In this document: positions 17,331 through 34,770 of the stretch, in pieces | How the letters are laid out: each line of letters opens with the position of its first letter | Position numbering within the stretch: position 1 is the first letter of the stretch | DNA from: Dictyostelium firmibasis | Lineage: Eukaryota > Evosea > Eumycetozoa > Dictyosteliales > Dictyosteliaceae | Direction of reading: 5' to 3' | Assembly: GCA_036169595.1 (NCBI GenBank) | Contig: CM069765.1 | Location: 9,063,501-9,127,500 of the forward strand | DNA: 64,000 nucleotides | Program-made: the position numbers and the translations under genes | Notes under the pieces: model-generated | The model's database searches: none | What the model was told of the DNA's origin: nothing | What the model saw: the letters and a program-made list of their open reading frames with translations, nothing else

Positions 17331-19925
17331 TTAAATGGTTTGAAAATAATTATTTATAATATTATATGAATAACTCTCTATTGTCTCACCTTCACTTTCA
17401 CAATCATCATCATTATTATCATCAACCAAACTACTAACCTTTACATCGATTTCATGTTGAATATTTGGGTCAATATCATCGTCATAATTATCATTTTCGA
17501 TTTTTAATTGATTTGAATGATAATAGCTTGAAGATGCTTCGTCAACTCCAAAACTAATATTGTTGGTTTTGAAATTATTATTAATTTCTAGAGCTTTAAA
17601 ATTATCATCAAATTTTGTTATTAAATTAGTTGAAATAATTGTTGGAGATGAAATAACAATAAATGGATATTCTGAATCTATAGAGTTTTGACATGGCGAT
17701 GAAGTTGATGAAGAAACAATTGAGGATGTTGAAGAGCATGATGAGGATAAACCATGTGAAGAAACATTTGATGATATTACTGAAGAAGATGAAGATGCCA
17801 ATGAAGAGGAACAAGACAAAGATGACGATGATGAAGAAGAAGAGGATGCGAAAGAGGAAGAGGAAGTTAATGGTAATGAAGAAGATATATAAGAAGATGG
17901 AGAAGATTTTGAAATTCTTAGTTGTAAATTCTTTTGTTTTTGTTGTTGTTTTTGTTGTTGTTTTTGTTTTAATTTTTGTTTTTGTTTTTGTTTTTGCTGA
18001 TTTTCAATTTGTTTTTTCTCCTTTTCTAAATTTAAATCATGTTTTTTCTTTTCAAGTTCAAGTTCATTAATTTTCTCTTTTTTAATTTGAGATTCAATTT
18101 CAGATTGTTTTTGTTTTGCAGATTCTAACTTCTTTTTCTTTTTTTGAATTGATTTTTCTACCTTTTTCTCTTCTATTAATTGTTTTTCAAATTCTTTTTC
18201 TTTTTCTTTTTGAGCTTCGATTTCTTCTTTTGTTAAAATTATTGGTGGTGTGATTTGTTTAATTTTTCTTGTTTTTAATTGTTTAAAAGTGTATCCACTC
18301 ATACCATTTATATTTTGTATACTTTCTTCAATTTCATATGGTGAAATTTCTTCTATTCCAAAATCATCATTTTCATAAAAACTATAATATTTACTATAAC
18401 TATTATTTCCATCATTATCTTCATCATCATTTTCATCATCATCGTCATCATCATCATCATCATTATCATTACAATCACTATCATTATTATTATTATTTGA
18501 AAAGTAATTTTCTTGTATTAATAAGTTTGAATAATTTAAACAACCAGATTTGATATCTTTATTAAATGGATAAACATCTGCCCAATCATAAAGTTCAAAT
18601 TCATTCTCATATGTTTTAAAAGAAGTATTATGATTTATAAAGTTTTTTACAGTACCAAATGAGTTTGATTTATAACCATCAATTGTTGATTGATTTTGAA
18701 TTAATGATAAATCATTATACTTGAGATTTTTGACTCTTTTATATTTACCAAGTTTACCATATTCAACTTCACTATAATAGTTATGCTTTTCAAAGATAGC
18801 TCTATGTTCAGGTTTAAGAAAACCTAATAAATGAAACTTTGGATAAAGTTTACATTCAGATTGAGAACTACTAGTGAATGGAATTCTACTTGCAACCACT
18901 TTCTTTGAAATGTCTTTAATGGCTTTATCCATGGTGAGATCAAAGTATTCAAAGATGAATTTTTCAATTTTATCAGATAAACCATATGATGACTGTAATC
19001 CATATAGTTTTGATCTTTCAAACTTTTCAGTTTCCAATGTTGCCGAGATTTCAACTTCTCTTCTATACAATAGACTTTCAAAATATTCATATTCATCGAT
19101 ATCTTGAATTTTTTTTTTTGATTGAACAATATGGTTATGAATTTTCATTAATTTTTCAAAGTAGTCATTTACAACCTCTTCTAATACATTAATTCTTAAA
19201 ACCAATGTACCAATATAGTCACATGAAAATATTAATTTATTTTGATTGTCTCTATCTTGATATTGATTTAATTCATGTTGATCAAATTGTTGCTTTATAT
19301 AATTTGCAAGGATGAAAGCTATATCGGTTTTATTCACTTTTTTGGCCATAAATGATATAATTCTATTTGTTGGAGTATTGGTAGTATTGTTTTCAATGGC
19401 AAATCTAAGAATATTTTTATAAAATTCGAAACCAACATTTCTATGATTATTCCAACCGTTTGCAAACACATTTATCATTAAATCTAATGAAGTAGGTTCA
19501 TTTAATAGAACCGACAATTTTATTAGATTGGTATCGAATAAAAGTCCATATCTGAAAATCTTTTCATAGAAATCAGTATCATGGCAAAATAATAAAATCA
19601 CTATGTATTGTTCTTGAGTAAGATAAAATCTTTCACCTTTAACAATCATTGATTTTATTTTTTTAAAATCTTTTTTTTCTATTAGTGAATCTAATTTTTT
19701 ATTTATCTCTTCATTAATTTCAAAGTCATTATTAAATGGTTTACTACATTTCATTGGATTAATTCCAACTAATATAACTTCAGTTGGTGATAAATTACCA
19801 ATTATAGAATTATTATTTGTTAATGATAATGTATTTGGTGATTTATTAGTTGAAGTAGTTATTGTTGTTGTTGTGGTTATTATTATTTCATTATTTTTAT
19901 TATTTTTTGATTTTAAATTGATCAT
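17331..19925 (-). CDS. Hypothetical coiled-coil protein
   Basis: A single exon of 864 residues. The first 30 residues are Thr/Asn-rich. Residues about 60-320 look helical and repetitive in the way of the large Dictyostelium ankyrin-like family, for example LTQEQYIVILLFCHDTDFYE and LLFDTNLIKLSVLLNEP. A middle section (about 330-470) is globular, followed by an acidic Asp/Glu run near 490. A long charged coiled coil of Lys/Glu/Gln heptads (about 570-670) follows, then Ser-rich and acidic C-terminal parts. No catalytic motif is visible. Plus-strand open frames across the acidic and coiled-coil parts are shadows. Function unknown. The start at 19925 has an upstream A-rich leader on its own strand. 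Confidence 0.85.
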   Translation of the reverse strand: MINLKSKNNKNNEIIITTTTTITTSTNKSPNTLSLTNNNSIIGNLSPTEVILVGINPMKCSKPFNNDFEINEEINKKLDSLIEKKDFKKIKSMIVKGERFYLTQEQYIVILLFCHDTDFYEKIFRYGLLFDTNLIKLSVLLNEPTSLDLMINVFANGWNNHRNVGFEFYKNILRFAIENNTTNTPTNRIISFMAKKVNKTDIAFILANYIKQQFDQHELNQYQDRDNQNKLIFSCDYIGTLVLRINVLEEVVNDYFEKLMKIHNHIVQSKKKIQDIDEYEYFESLLYRREVEISATLETEKFERSKLYGLQSSYGLSDKIEKFIFEYFDLTMDKAIKDISKKVVASRIPFTSSSQSECKLYPKFHLLGFLKPEHRAIFEKHNYYSEVEYGKLGKYKRVKNLKYNDLSLIQNQSTIDGYKSNSFGTVKNFINHNTSFKTYENEFELYDWADVYPFNKDIKSGCLNYSNLLIQENYFSNNNNNDSDCNDNDDDDDDDDDENDDEDNDGNNSYSKYYSFYENDDFGIEEISPYEIEESIQNINGMSGYTFKQLKTRKIKQITPPIILTKEEIEAQKEKEKEFEKQLIEEKKVEKSIQKKKKKLESAKQKQSEIESQIKKEKINELELEKKKHDLNLEKEKKQIENQQKQKQKQKLKQKQQQKQQQKQKNLQLRISKSSPSSYISSSLPLTSSSSFASSSSSSSSSLSCSSSLASSSSSVISSNVSSHGLSSSCSSTSSIVSSSTSSPCQNSIDSEYPFIVISSPTIISTNLITKFDDNFKALEINNNFKTNNISFGVDEASSSYYHSNQLKIENDNYDDDIDPNIQHEIDVKVSSLVDDNNDDDCESEGETIESYSYNIINNYFQTI

Positions 19926-20704
19926 TTTTTTATTTTTTATTTTTTTTTCAAAAATTAATTTTCAAAGATTATTTTTATTAATTTATATAATTTATTTTTG
20001 AGATTTAACTATTTAAGTAAATAAATAAAAAGTATTTTTTTTTAATTTTTTTTTTTTGAAAATAATTTTTTGAAATTAATAGAGAGAAAATAATAATATT
20101 AAAAAGTGAATGAATACAAAAATTAAATAAAGTAAATTAATAAAAACAAAAAAAAAAAAAAGAAAATAAAATAAAAAAAAAGAAATTAAAATTATAATAA
20201 AAAAAAATTTTTTTAAAAAAAAAAAAACACAATAATAGTATTATGAATAAAAATAGAAATATTACATGAATGATTTACATTGTATTTAAATAAACACACT
20301 CACACTCACACCCACACTCTCACCCACACTCTTTCAAACACAATAAAATTATACACACACAATTTCTCAAAACACACCCATCAACCACCCAAAAAATTAA
20401 TTTTTTTTTTTTTATTATTATTTTTTTAATATTGTTTTTTTTTTTTAATATTAAATTTAAAATATTATTGTTTTATTTTTATTAATTTGGGTTTTTTAAT
20501 CTTTTTTTACTCTAAAAAAAAAAAAAAAAACAAAGAAATAAGTGATAAAATTTTTTTTGGAACTCAAAAAAATTTCGACCACAATTCCCTTTTTTTCTCG
20601 ATTATATTTTTTTATACACCTTAATTTTTTTTTTTTTTAAAAAAATATAATCGAGAAAAAAAGGGAATTGTGGTATTATTTAGAAAAAAAAAAATCTATT
20701 ATTT
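19926..20704. other. Intergenic region with CA-rich block
   Basis: This is the promoter side of the minus-strand hypothetical gene and the 3' side of vps15. A CA-rich block (about 20288-20395; CACTCACACTCACACCCACA and similar) stands out against the A/T background. A perfect inverted repeat lies at 20578-20674 and is listed separately. Confidence 0.6.
20578..20674. repeat. 35-bp perfect inverted repeat 3' of vps15
   Basis: Arm 20578-20612 and arm 20640-20674 are exact reverse complements (35 of 35), with a 27-base A/T spacer. The outer ends are ACCACAATTCCC. It starts 31 bases past the vps15 stop, so the vps15 transcript could fold it into a hairpin in its 3' UTR. Confidence 0.9.
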
Positions 20705-23700
20705 TTATTTCCAAACTTTGACAACACCATCGGTACTTGCAGAAATCAACATTGGATTTGGTACTTCCATCATTTTTATATCTAAAATTGGTTCTTGATG
20801 ATGAACTGTTGGCATTGATATTGAAGTTTTTGATTTTTGTTGTTGTAAATGATTGATGTATTGTTGTTGTTGTTGCTGTTGTTGCAATTGATATTGTAGT
20901 TGTAATTGAGCTTGATATTGTTGTTGTGATAGTGAGGATGATGAGGATGTTGATAGGGGTTGACCTCCAATACTATTACCAAACATTGTATTCTGTTGTA
21001 AAGAGTTGGAATAGAATGAAGAGGAACTGGTATCATGCCAAACTTCTTCATGAATTTCACAAGCATTGCTTGTATCATTTGAGAATTTGTGAGTATAAAA
21101 TGGTGGAGGTTCTTTACCAATCGACACATAATAAGATTGAGGTAAATTATTCCAATCCCAAAGTTTAATTCTTTTATCATCACCTGCTGTTATTAAAAAT
21201 GGACAGTTTGGTGGATTGAGTAATGCCCTAACTATTGGTGTTGGTTTAATAATAATTGAACTTTCATTATTATTATTACTATTATTGCCACTATTGCTAT
21301 TGTTATTATTATTATTGATATTGTTATTATTATTATTATTATTATTATTGTTATTGTTATTATTACTATTATTTATAATACTATTTACTAATGAGTTTGA
21401 AGGTAGTTGTGAATATGAATTTGTTTTAAGATTTTCTGTGCCAAAATCATAATTACTTGTGGTTGTGGAAGTTGTCATATTAATTGGTTTGTTCAATTGT
21501 TGTTGTTGCGATTGTGGTTGCTGTGGTGGTTGTTGTTCATAAGATCTTCTAAATACACGAGTTGTCTTTTTATTCGACAAGTCGAAAACAATGACATTGT
21601 CTTGTTCAGTTGAAATATAAACCCAACTTTCTGAAGCAGATTTTGAGAGCATATATGGAGCAAACTTTAAGATACGGCCATTTGAAACACGAACACTATA
21701 GAGTGGTATACCAAATCTAAGGTCCCAACAAGTTAAGAAACCTCTGCTTGTACCAGTAACCAACCAATTTCTATTTGGATCGATAAGGAATGCTTGAATT
21801 AAACCTAATGATGCATCGTTAACGAGGTTGAAAGCATCTTGTTGACTTCTTAAATCCCAACCATGAATACCACCTTTTGTGGTTGCATAGGTTACAACCG
21901 ATGATGAGTTTGTACTATAATGACTAACCGACACAATGTTACCACGTGTAGTTTCAGTGATATTCTTTACCGTTGAGAGATTGGTATACTTTATATTACC
22001 ATTCTTTTGCTTACCACTAATACCAACACGAAAAACATGTATAGAACCTTTATCGGATGCCGATGCGATGGAATGAGTTTTCTCACAGATTGAAATTGAT
22101 GTGATTCTGCCCTCTTGTTGAGCATAGGTCTGACGAGCTCTATTGGTAACACTCTTTTCCATTCTTTGACAATCCCAAATCTTTACGGTACCATCATTAC
22201 TTGCAGTTGCAAAGAAAAGATTGTCACTGCTAACTTGAATTTCATTTACCGCTGCTTTATGTTCAAAGAAATGACTAACCAAAATACCCATTGGTCTCCA
22301 TGTTGAGTTTAGTGTATTATCCAATCCATTACCATTACCATATAAACTACCACTACCACCATTACCAATATTGCTATTACTACCACCTACACCACCACTA
22401 TTACTATTGATACCACCACCACCCATACTACCATTACCACTACTTCCACCTACACCACCAATACCACCACTATTGCCATTAATACCTGAAACACCACCAT
22501 TGATATTGCTACCTCCACTACCAATACCACCAATACCACCACCTGATGATAGTAATCCGCCACCCAAAACTGAATCGGTGCTACCTAAATCTGGTAAAGG
22601 TAGTGGCACCCTTATTGAACAATCTACATTTGTTTCAACCTTTAATATGGATGATAAACCCATCTTTGGATCTCTAATATGATATTTCTTTGAAACTACA
22701 TTCAAATCTGCCGGACTAACTAAATCAACCTTTACAGCATTTGGGTTTTGTCCACCAATTTGATTCATTTGTGGTGTCGTTGTAGTACCACCACCTATAA
22801 TAACACTACCACTCATTGTACTATTCATACCGTTATTATTATTATTATTATTATAATTATTACTATTTACATTACTTATACCGCTACTACTATTTATACT
22901 ATTTGCATTATTATTAATACCAACAGAGGAATTTAATACAGAAGTTGATAATGGTGATGATGAAGTTGATGTATTATTATTTGTTGTATTACTATTTGTT
23001 AATGATGATGATGTTGATGATGGTGTTATTGTATTACTACCAATTGCCAAACCTAATGAAACCGTTGAATTATTTAAACTTTGTTCACCACCTCTAATCT
23101 TTACCATTCTAATCGGTATTGAATTTGGTAATTTTGTAACATCAACCTGTGAAGATGACAATGGAATATTATTACTATTATTTAATATTGATGCACTTAA
23201 ACCTGTTAATTGTGGTGAAGATGATCTTCCTAATGTAATTGTTGATGAACCTGTTGTATTGGTAATTTGTTGTTGAATTGTTGATTGTTGTTGAATTGTT
23301 GATTGTTGTTGTTGTTGTTGTTGTTGAATAATTGATGTATTATTTAAAACGCTATGTAAATTTACAGTTGAATTTGTTGGTGTCGTTGAATTACTATTGC
23401 TACTTGTAGATGAAGTTAATGGATTATTACCACTTATTAAAGTTGAACCACTTGTACGAAATACTAAAACATTACCTTCACCACCATTATTGTTATTAGG
23501 ATCTAAATCTTTGAATTTCTTTGACTGAAGATAATCAAAACATTTAATAACTTTGGATTGATCAGAGTCACTTATACCTAAACTAGTCATTTGTTTGAGG
23601 AAAGCTATTGACTCCTCAGTTGATGATGATAATAAACTACCAATATCACCAGATGTTGAATTTATTGAAGAATTTGATGCTGACAAAATATTTGGTACAA

Positions 23701-25337
23701 AGAATTTATTACTTAACGCACGAAGTCTTCTATTGGATCCACCTGTTGAACTAACAATATGAGGATTTCCATTATTATTATTAATATTATTATCACCATA
23801 ACTATCATTATCGCCATTAACTAACATTGAATTTAAAGAACTTGATAGATTAATTCTATTTTTAGCAATGAATTTAACGATTTTATTAAAAGAATCTCTA
23901 GAGATTGGTGAATCTAATAATTGAATTAAATTTTGCTCTGTAATGGTATCACTAATTTCACCACCACTACTACCACTATTTTGAGTTGTTGTATTATTAC
24001 GATTAACTAAGAATGGAGCTAATTTAGGTTTAACATAGCAATAGAGATCAGCTTTAGAGAGGTAATTACAAATCTTTACAATCAATGATATAACACCATA
24101 ACGTATCCAATTGTTTGGATGAAGTAGCATTGGTGAAGTTTTAACCAATAACTCCAATAGAATTGGTTTACGTAATAGACCTAATGAACAAAGTTCAGAT
24201 AGACTTGATAATGCTTTCTCGGTTACAAACTCCTCTTCATCAGTTAATGCCAATAGGATACAAGGATAAATGAAAGATTCTAAACTACCGGCACCAACAA
24301 CTGTACAAACTGCCACTATATTCTCAAAGAATGCACATCTTAACTGCCAATCTTTATCATTTAAAAATGTGATAATCAATGGTAGTACTGATTCATTAGT
24401 TTTCTGTCTACCAAAGAAAACGCATAGTCTATAGATATCGGAGAGAATGATCTTCTTCAATGTATTACAACTATCCTTTGTCAATAGATCCGATACTTTA
24501 ATGAAGAATTGTTCTTGAACCTCTTGAAGATCTGAATCGTACACTCTAAATTTGGCACGATCCTTTCTAGACTCCATTATACCCTCTGAATCAGGATCAC
24601 GATAATGTTGAGCAATCTCTAAGAATCTCTTTGCTGTAGTTGCTAATTGAGGTAATATCTCAGCAAATGCAATTCTAATGATTTCATCAGTTGATTCATG
24701 TGAAAGTTGTGAAAGTGATGGTAGAATGTATTGACCGAATATAGAGGATTCACTTGGTGGAAAAGTTTGTACCATCTCTAATACTTTTGATAAACTTCTC
24801 AATGCTTCAACTCTAACCAATGTAGGTTGTTCTTGTGATATCATACTCATAATGTATGGTACAATCTTTTGAAGTCTACATTCATCATCCAACATCTCTG
24901 CTAATCTTACCAACAATGAACCAACACATTTCACTTTAGTAGATGGGAATTGACAATGTTTAACTGCAGTATAAATAACTGATAAAAATAAATCTAAACC
25001 TTCAACCACTGTAACCTTTTTATCACCAATATTACTACTACTCTCATTTATTGTATCTAAATTTGTATTTGTTTTACTAGTTTGAATTACTCTTGTTGTT
25101 GTTGTTGTCATTGTAGTCGTAGTCGTAGTCGTAGTTGTTTCAATATTTAAATCCTTTATATTAGTAATATCTGTCTTATCAAATTCATCCGCTTCCTTTA
25201 CAAACTGTTCAGTTTTATAAATTATATTTGCAATATTTTTGCCAATATCATCTAATTTTGATGATGGTCTTTGTTGCTGTCCTTGTTGTATTGTTGATGT
25301 ATTTGAAGTAGTGGTTTGATTATTATTATTATTATTA

Positions 25338-25419
<82 letters not shown>

Positions 25420-26640
25420 TATTATTGTTGGTACCTGTTAAAATTGGTGAAGAAGGTGTTGAGGCTCTAAAACTACCTATTGAACTATTATTTTGATTTG
25501 AAGATGATTTAAAAAGATTATTTGAAGTACTATTTTTAAAGATATCAACGATTTCATCGAATTTATCACTGATACACATTACACGATCATCATTTTCTAA
25601 ACGCATTAATTCTGGAATGAATTGATGAGCGAATGAGAAATATTGTGGGAAAACAGTATTCCATTTTGAGATATACTTCTCTGGGGTATAACGTTGATCT
25701 GGATCCTTTTGAATCATATGTAGAATTAATGATTGAATATTCGGATCTTGAATACGTTGTTTGATGATTGATTCAGGTGAATACTCACCTTTTCTATAGC
25801 TTAGTAATTGTGAGAAATCAAAGATTGGGAAACCATCTAAAAACAACTCTGCAATTACACAACCTAATGAAAATACATCCATTTTAGGTGTTAGTTCATT
25901 GTTTGTTGGTGCACCTCTATTGGTCTCATAGAATCTTTCAGGTGCTATATAACAAGTTCTACGACCTGATGTATCGAAATAGAAACTGAAATCGGCAGGA
26001 TTATCCTCTGGTATAAATGTTGGTTTATAACATGCAAAATCTGATAAGAAAACCCAATTCGATGTAGTAACCAATACATTCTCACTCTTTATATCACCAT
26101 GAAATACACCTTTGAATGAACTCTGCTCCAATGCTTTCAATAATTGAAATGCTATAAACTTCTTTTCAATCATCGATAAGAATGGTCTTGTACTAAGTCT
26201 ATCATATAAATTATTATGAAAATATTGTCTAATTAAATATCCTGATCTATCTGTCTCTATAAAATGTTGATATGGCATTATATTAAATGATGGTGTAATA
26301 TTAAAATTATCTTTTATCTCTATTATAAATATAAAATATAAATATAAATTAGTAATAATGTTGTTAGAAAGAGTGAGAGAGAGAGAGAGTGAGAGAGAGA
26401 GTGAGAAAAAAAAAAGAAATTATAATTTTATTTACCTTTTAGCATAGTTTTATATTTTTCCAAAGATTCTTTTGTATTCCTTTTTTTATATATTTTTACA
26501 ACTACATATCCTTCCTCACTATGATATGCTTTAACAGTCTTTAAAAATCTAGCATTACCCAATGAATTTTTGAAAACAATTGGTCCAATTTCATCTTCTA
26601 AATACTCTGATACAATTGGTGCTCCAACTGTATTACCCAT
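20705..26640 (-). CDS. vps15: Vps15 / PIK3R4, regulatory kinase of class III PI3-kinase
   Basis: Two exons, 26640-26436 and 26319-20705 (intron GTAAAT...ATAATAG), 1939 residues. Exon 1 begins MGNTVGAP, a myristoylation-type N-terminus as in other Vps15 proteins. The protein kinase-like domain has VVVKIYK (Lys of strand beta3), HGDIKSEN (catalytic loop, about 142) and SDFACYKP, where DFA replaces DFG as in other Vps15s. HEAT-like helical repeats follow (about 470-800), then long low-complexity Asn/Ser/Gly linkers, and a C-terminal WD40 propeller (about 1420-1939, with KIWDCQRM and IKLWDWN). It should anchor and activate Vps34 in autophagy and endosomal complexes. It is longer than the human protein (about 1360) because of the Dictyostelium linkers. 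It is divergent from a PI3-kinase gene 695 bases away. Confidence 0.95.
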
Positions 26641-27279
26641 ATTATTTATATTTTATTATTGATTTTTTTCTTTTTTTTTTTTAATTATTTACTCTCTCTT
26701 TTATTATTATTATTATTATTAGTTATTATTATTTTATTTATTTATCGATTTAATTATAATGGGTCGTGTGTTGTTTTAAAATGAACAACAAAGCGTGTGT
26801 GTTGATTGATTTTTTTTAAACTTTATTATTTCAAAAAAAAAAAAAAAAAAAAAAAAAAATTGGAAAAAATTAAAATTTTTTTTTTTTATTTTTTTTTTTT
26901 ATATTATTTTTTTTTTTTTTATTTTTCAATTTTTTTATTTTTTTTTATTTTTTATAATATATTACTTTCTGATACATGTTATGTCATATAAGATCTCAAA
27001 ATTATTATCCTCATTTTATTTTATTTAATTTTATTTTATTTTTTTTCAAATTGGTTTGAAACCGTTGTTCGTTGAGACACACATTTTTATTTTTATATTT
27101 TTTTATTTTTTATTTTTTTTTTAAAAAAAAATATCTGATAGGTGATCAAAAAAATTTTTTATTTTTTTATTTTATTTTATTTTTAATTTTTAATTTTTTT
27201 TTATATTTTTTTTTTATTTTTTTTTTTTTTTTAAAAAATCTTTTTTTGTAATACCACCATAAAAGTGAAATAATGCAAA

Positions 27280-27316
<37 letters not shown>

Positions 27317-27335
27317 AAATAATAATAATCAAAGA
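26641..27335. other. Divergent promoter between vps15 and a PI3-kinase gene
   Basis: This 695-base A/T-rich spacer has no gene. It holds the start regions of both genes. The short Lys/Phe-rich open frame at about 26806-26991 is a homopolymer artefact. A less biased stretch at about 26755-26815 (GGGTCGTGTG, AGCGTGTGTG) may hold control sites but none is recognised. Confidence 0.55.
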
Positions 27336-32743
<5,408 letters not shown>

Positions 32744-32863
32744 TAAAAAAAAAAAAAAACAAATTATCACACATACACAAATAATTTTTTTCGTTTTAAA
32801 AGTTTTATAAATAATTACTTTATTTTATTTTATTTTTTTCTTTTTTTTTTTTTTTGAAATCCT

Positions 32864-33208
32864 TTATTGGCTTTCTATATTTAAATAAAATCTCATAAAG
32901 AATTTTGAATTATTTGAATTATATTTTTTTATCCATTTTGTTAATAATATAACATTTTCTTTTAAAATAATATTTAAGGATTCGTTGAATGCAAATAATG
33001 CAAATATATTATCTTTTTTTATAATTAGTTTTAATAATTTTAAAAATGTATTATAATTTTGTAAATCATTTCTTTGATAAAGAGTTTTAAAAACTTCAAT
33101 ATCGGCACAATGCACCATCATTGTATGAATAAATCCATTATTATAATCTATAATTTTTTTTACTAATAATAAATCTCTAATATAACAACAATTTCTTTGC
33201 ATTTCCAT
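32864..33208 (-). CDS. Small hypothetical protein, possible gene fragment
   Basis: A 114-residue minus-strand frame from the ATG at 33208 (MEMQRNCCYIRDLLLVKKII). The translation is not low complexity and looks helical, with repeated blocks such as VFKTLYQRNDLQNYNTFLKL and LFAFNESLNIILKENVILLT. That style matches the large Dictyostelium family of degenerate ankyrin-like proteins, of which the minus-strand gene at 51190-55191 is another member. It is far shorter than those (over 1000 residues), so it may be a truncated copy. The upstream flank on its strand is a T/A homopolymer that could hide an acceptor site. Confidence 0.45.
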   Translation of the reverse strand: MEMQRNCCYIRDLLLVKKIIDYNNGFIHTMMVHCADIEVFKTLYQRNDLQNYNTFLKLLKLIIKKDNIFALFAFNESLNIILKENVILLTKWIKKYNSNNSKFFMRFYLNIESQ

Positions 33209-33220
33209 TTTTCTTATTTT

Positions 33221-33223
<3 letters not shown>

Positions 33224-33254
<31 letters not shown>

Positions 33255-33412
33255 AGTAACTTTTAAAAAATTTTAAGAAAAATTAATAAAACATACTTAT
33301 TTATTTATTTTTAGAATAATTATTTGTGAAAAAAAAAAATAAAAAATGGTGATTAAATAAAATAAATAAAAAAACAAAAAAAAAAACATATAAAAACAAT
33401 CCAATTTATAAA

Positions 33413-33456
<44 letters not shown>

Positions 33457-33788
33457 AAATAATGAATGATAACATTCACATATTCAAATTAATTAAGCAG
33501 TAATGGTGGTTATATGAGTAAGTTTACACTGGTGTGAGTTAAACTCTTAATACGCAAATAGATTAATCATACAATAAAAAAAAAAATAAAAAAAATTTAA
33601 AAAAAATAAAAAAACTTAACTTGTTGTAGAAACAATGGAGTAGTTGTAATTTTGTGTTTATTTTTGGAATTAAAATTATTAATATAAATTTAAAAGTATA
33701 AAACAACTTTAAAAAAAAAAAACCGGTTGTTTATTTGTATTTGAGTTTATATAAAAGTAATTAAATTAAATCAAATAATACACAAAAG

Positions 33789-33821
<33 letters not shown>

Positions 33822-34770
33822 GTGATGAATATGGAAAATTTTATTTAAAATCATTATTTCGGAATCATAAAAATTGTATGTGTGTGTGTGTGTTGTTTGT
33901 ATATGTGAGTTTAAAATTTTGGTGTTTGTGGGTGTGTTAATATGTGATATGTATTTGGAGAAATTAATTTATACAAATTTATTTTTTTAATTTTTTTAAT
34001 TTTTTTTTTTTTAAAAAAAAATACTTTTGATCATAAATATTAACAAAAAGAAATTATAATAAAATGAAGTTAGTTATAATAAAAAATACTAAGAGATCTA
34101 TATAAAAGTATAAATACACAAACTTATATTATAATTGGTGAATTCTCATTACTTCTGTCTTTTTAAATCACCATATTCATTTTATTCATCCATTTTTTTA
34201 AAAATATAAAATACTTTTTTGGTAATCTCTGAAATCTTTTCTTATTATTTATGGTTAAAAAAAAAGATTTTTTTGAATGACATAAAATAAATAATTTCTC
34301 CCAAAAAAAGATATTTTAGAGTTGTTTTTTTTAAAAACAGAAGAATGGAATACATTTAAAGAAATATTAATTTCTCCCTAAAAAGATGTTTTAGAGTTTT
34401 GTTTTTTAAAAAACAGAAGAATGGAATACATTTAAAGAAATATTAAATTCTATTTTCGAATTTTTTTCAAACAATCAAAAAAAAAAAAAAAAATAAAAAA
34501 AAAAAAAAAAAAATAAAAATTGAAATGATTTTATTTTTATCATTGTTGAACGTTCTTTTTTTTTTTTTTTTTTTTTTATTTATTTTCATTTTTTTTCACT
34601 TTTTTTTTTATATTTTTTTCATTCCTTATTCGCTTTAATAAGGGAAAAATAAAAAAGATAAATAAAGGAGTTCCAACAAAAAAAAAAAATCAATCAAAAA
34701 CTACATATAAAATTGAAATACTGATTGAAAAATCAATCGAAGCTGAAGAAAAATAATAAATTAAAAAAAC
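33224..34770. other. Intergenic region upstream of sf3b3
   Basis: A/T-rich DNA without a gene. A moderately complex block lies at about 33470-33570, with a hairpin-like GTTTACAC...GTGAGTTAAAC; a GT-rich block is at about 33875-33955; and a 76-bp tandem duplication sits at 34293-34446. Long homopolymers precede the sf3b3 start. Confidence 0.55.
34293..34446. repeat. 76-bp tandem duplication
   Basis: Two copies, 34293-34368 and 34369-34446. They share AATTTCTCCC at the start, GATNTTTTAGAG, and ACAGAAGAATGGAATACATT with the following TAAAGAAATATTAA. They differ at a few bases and by small homopolymer indels. Non-coding. Confidence 0.9.

Noticed and set aside
22371-22682. Pro/Leu-rich plus-strand open frame
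   Set aside because: An antisense shadow of the Gly/Ser-rich linker of Vps15.
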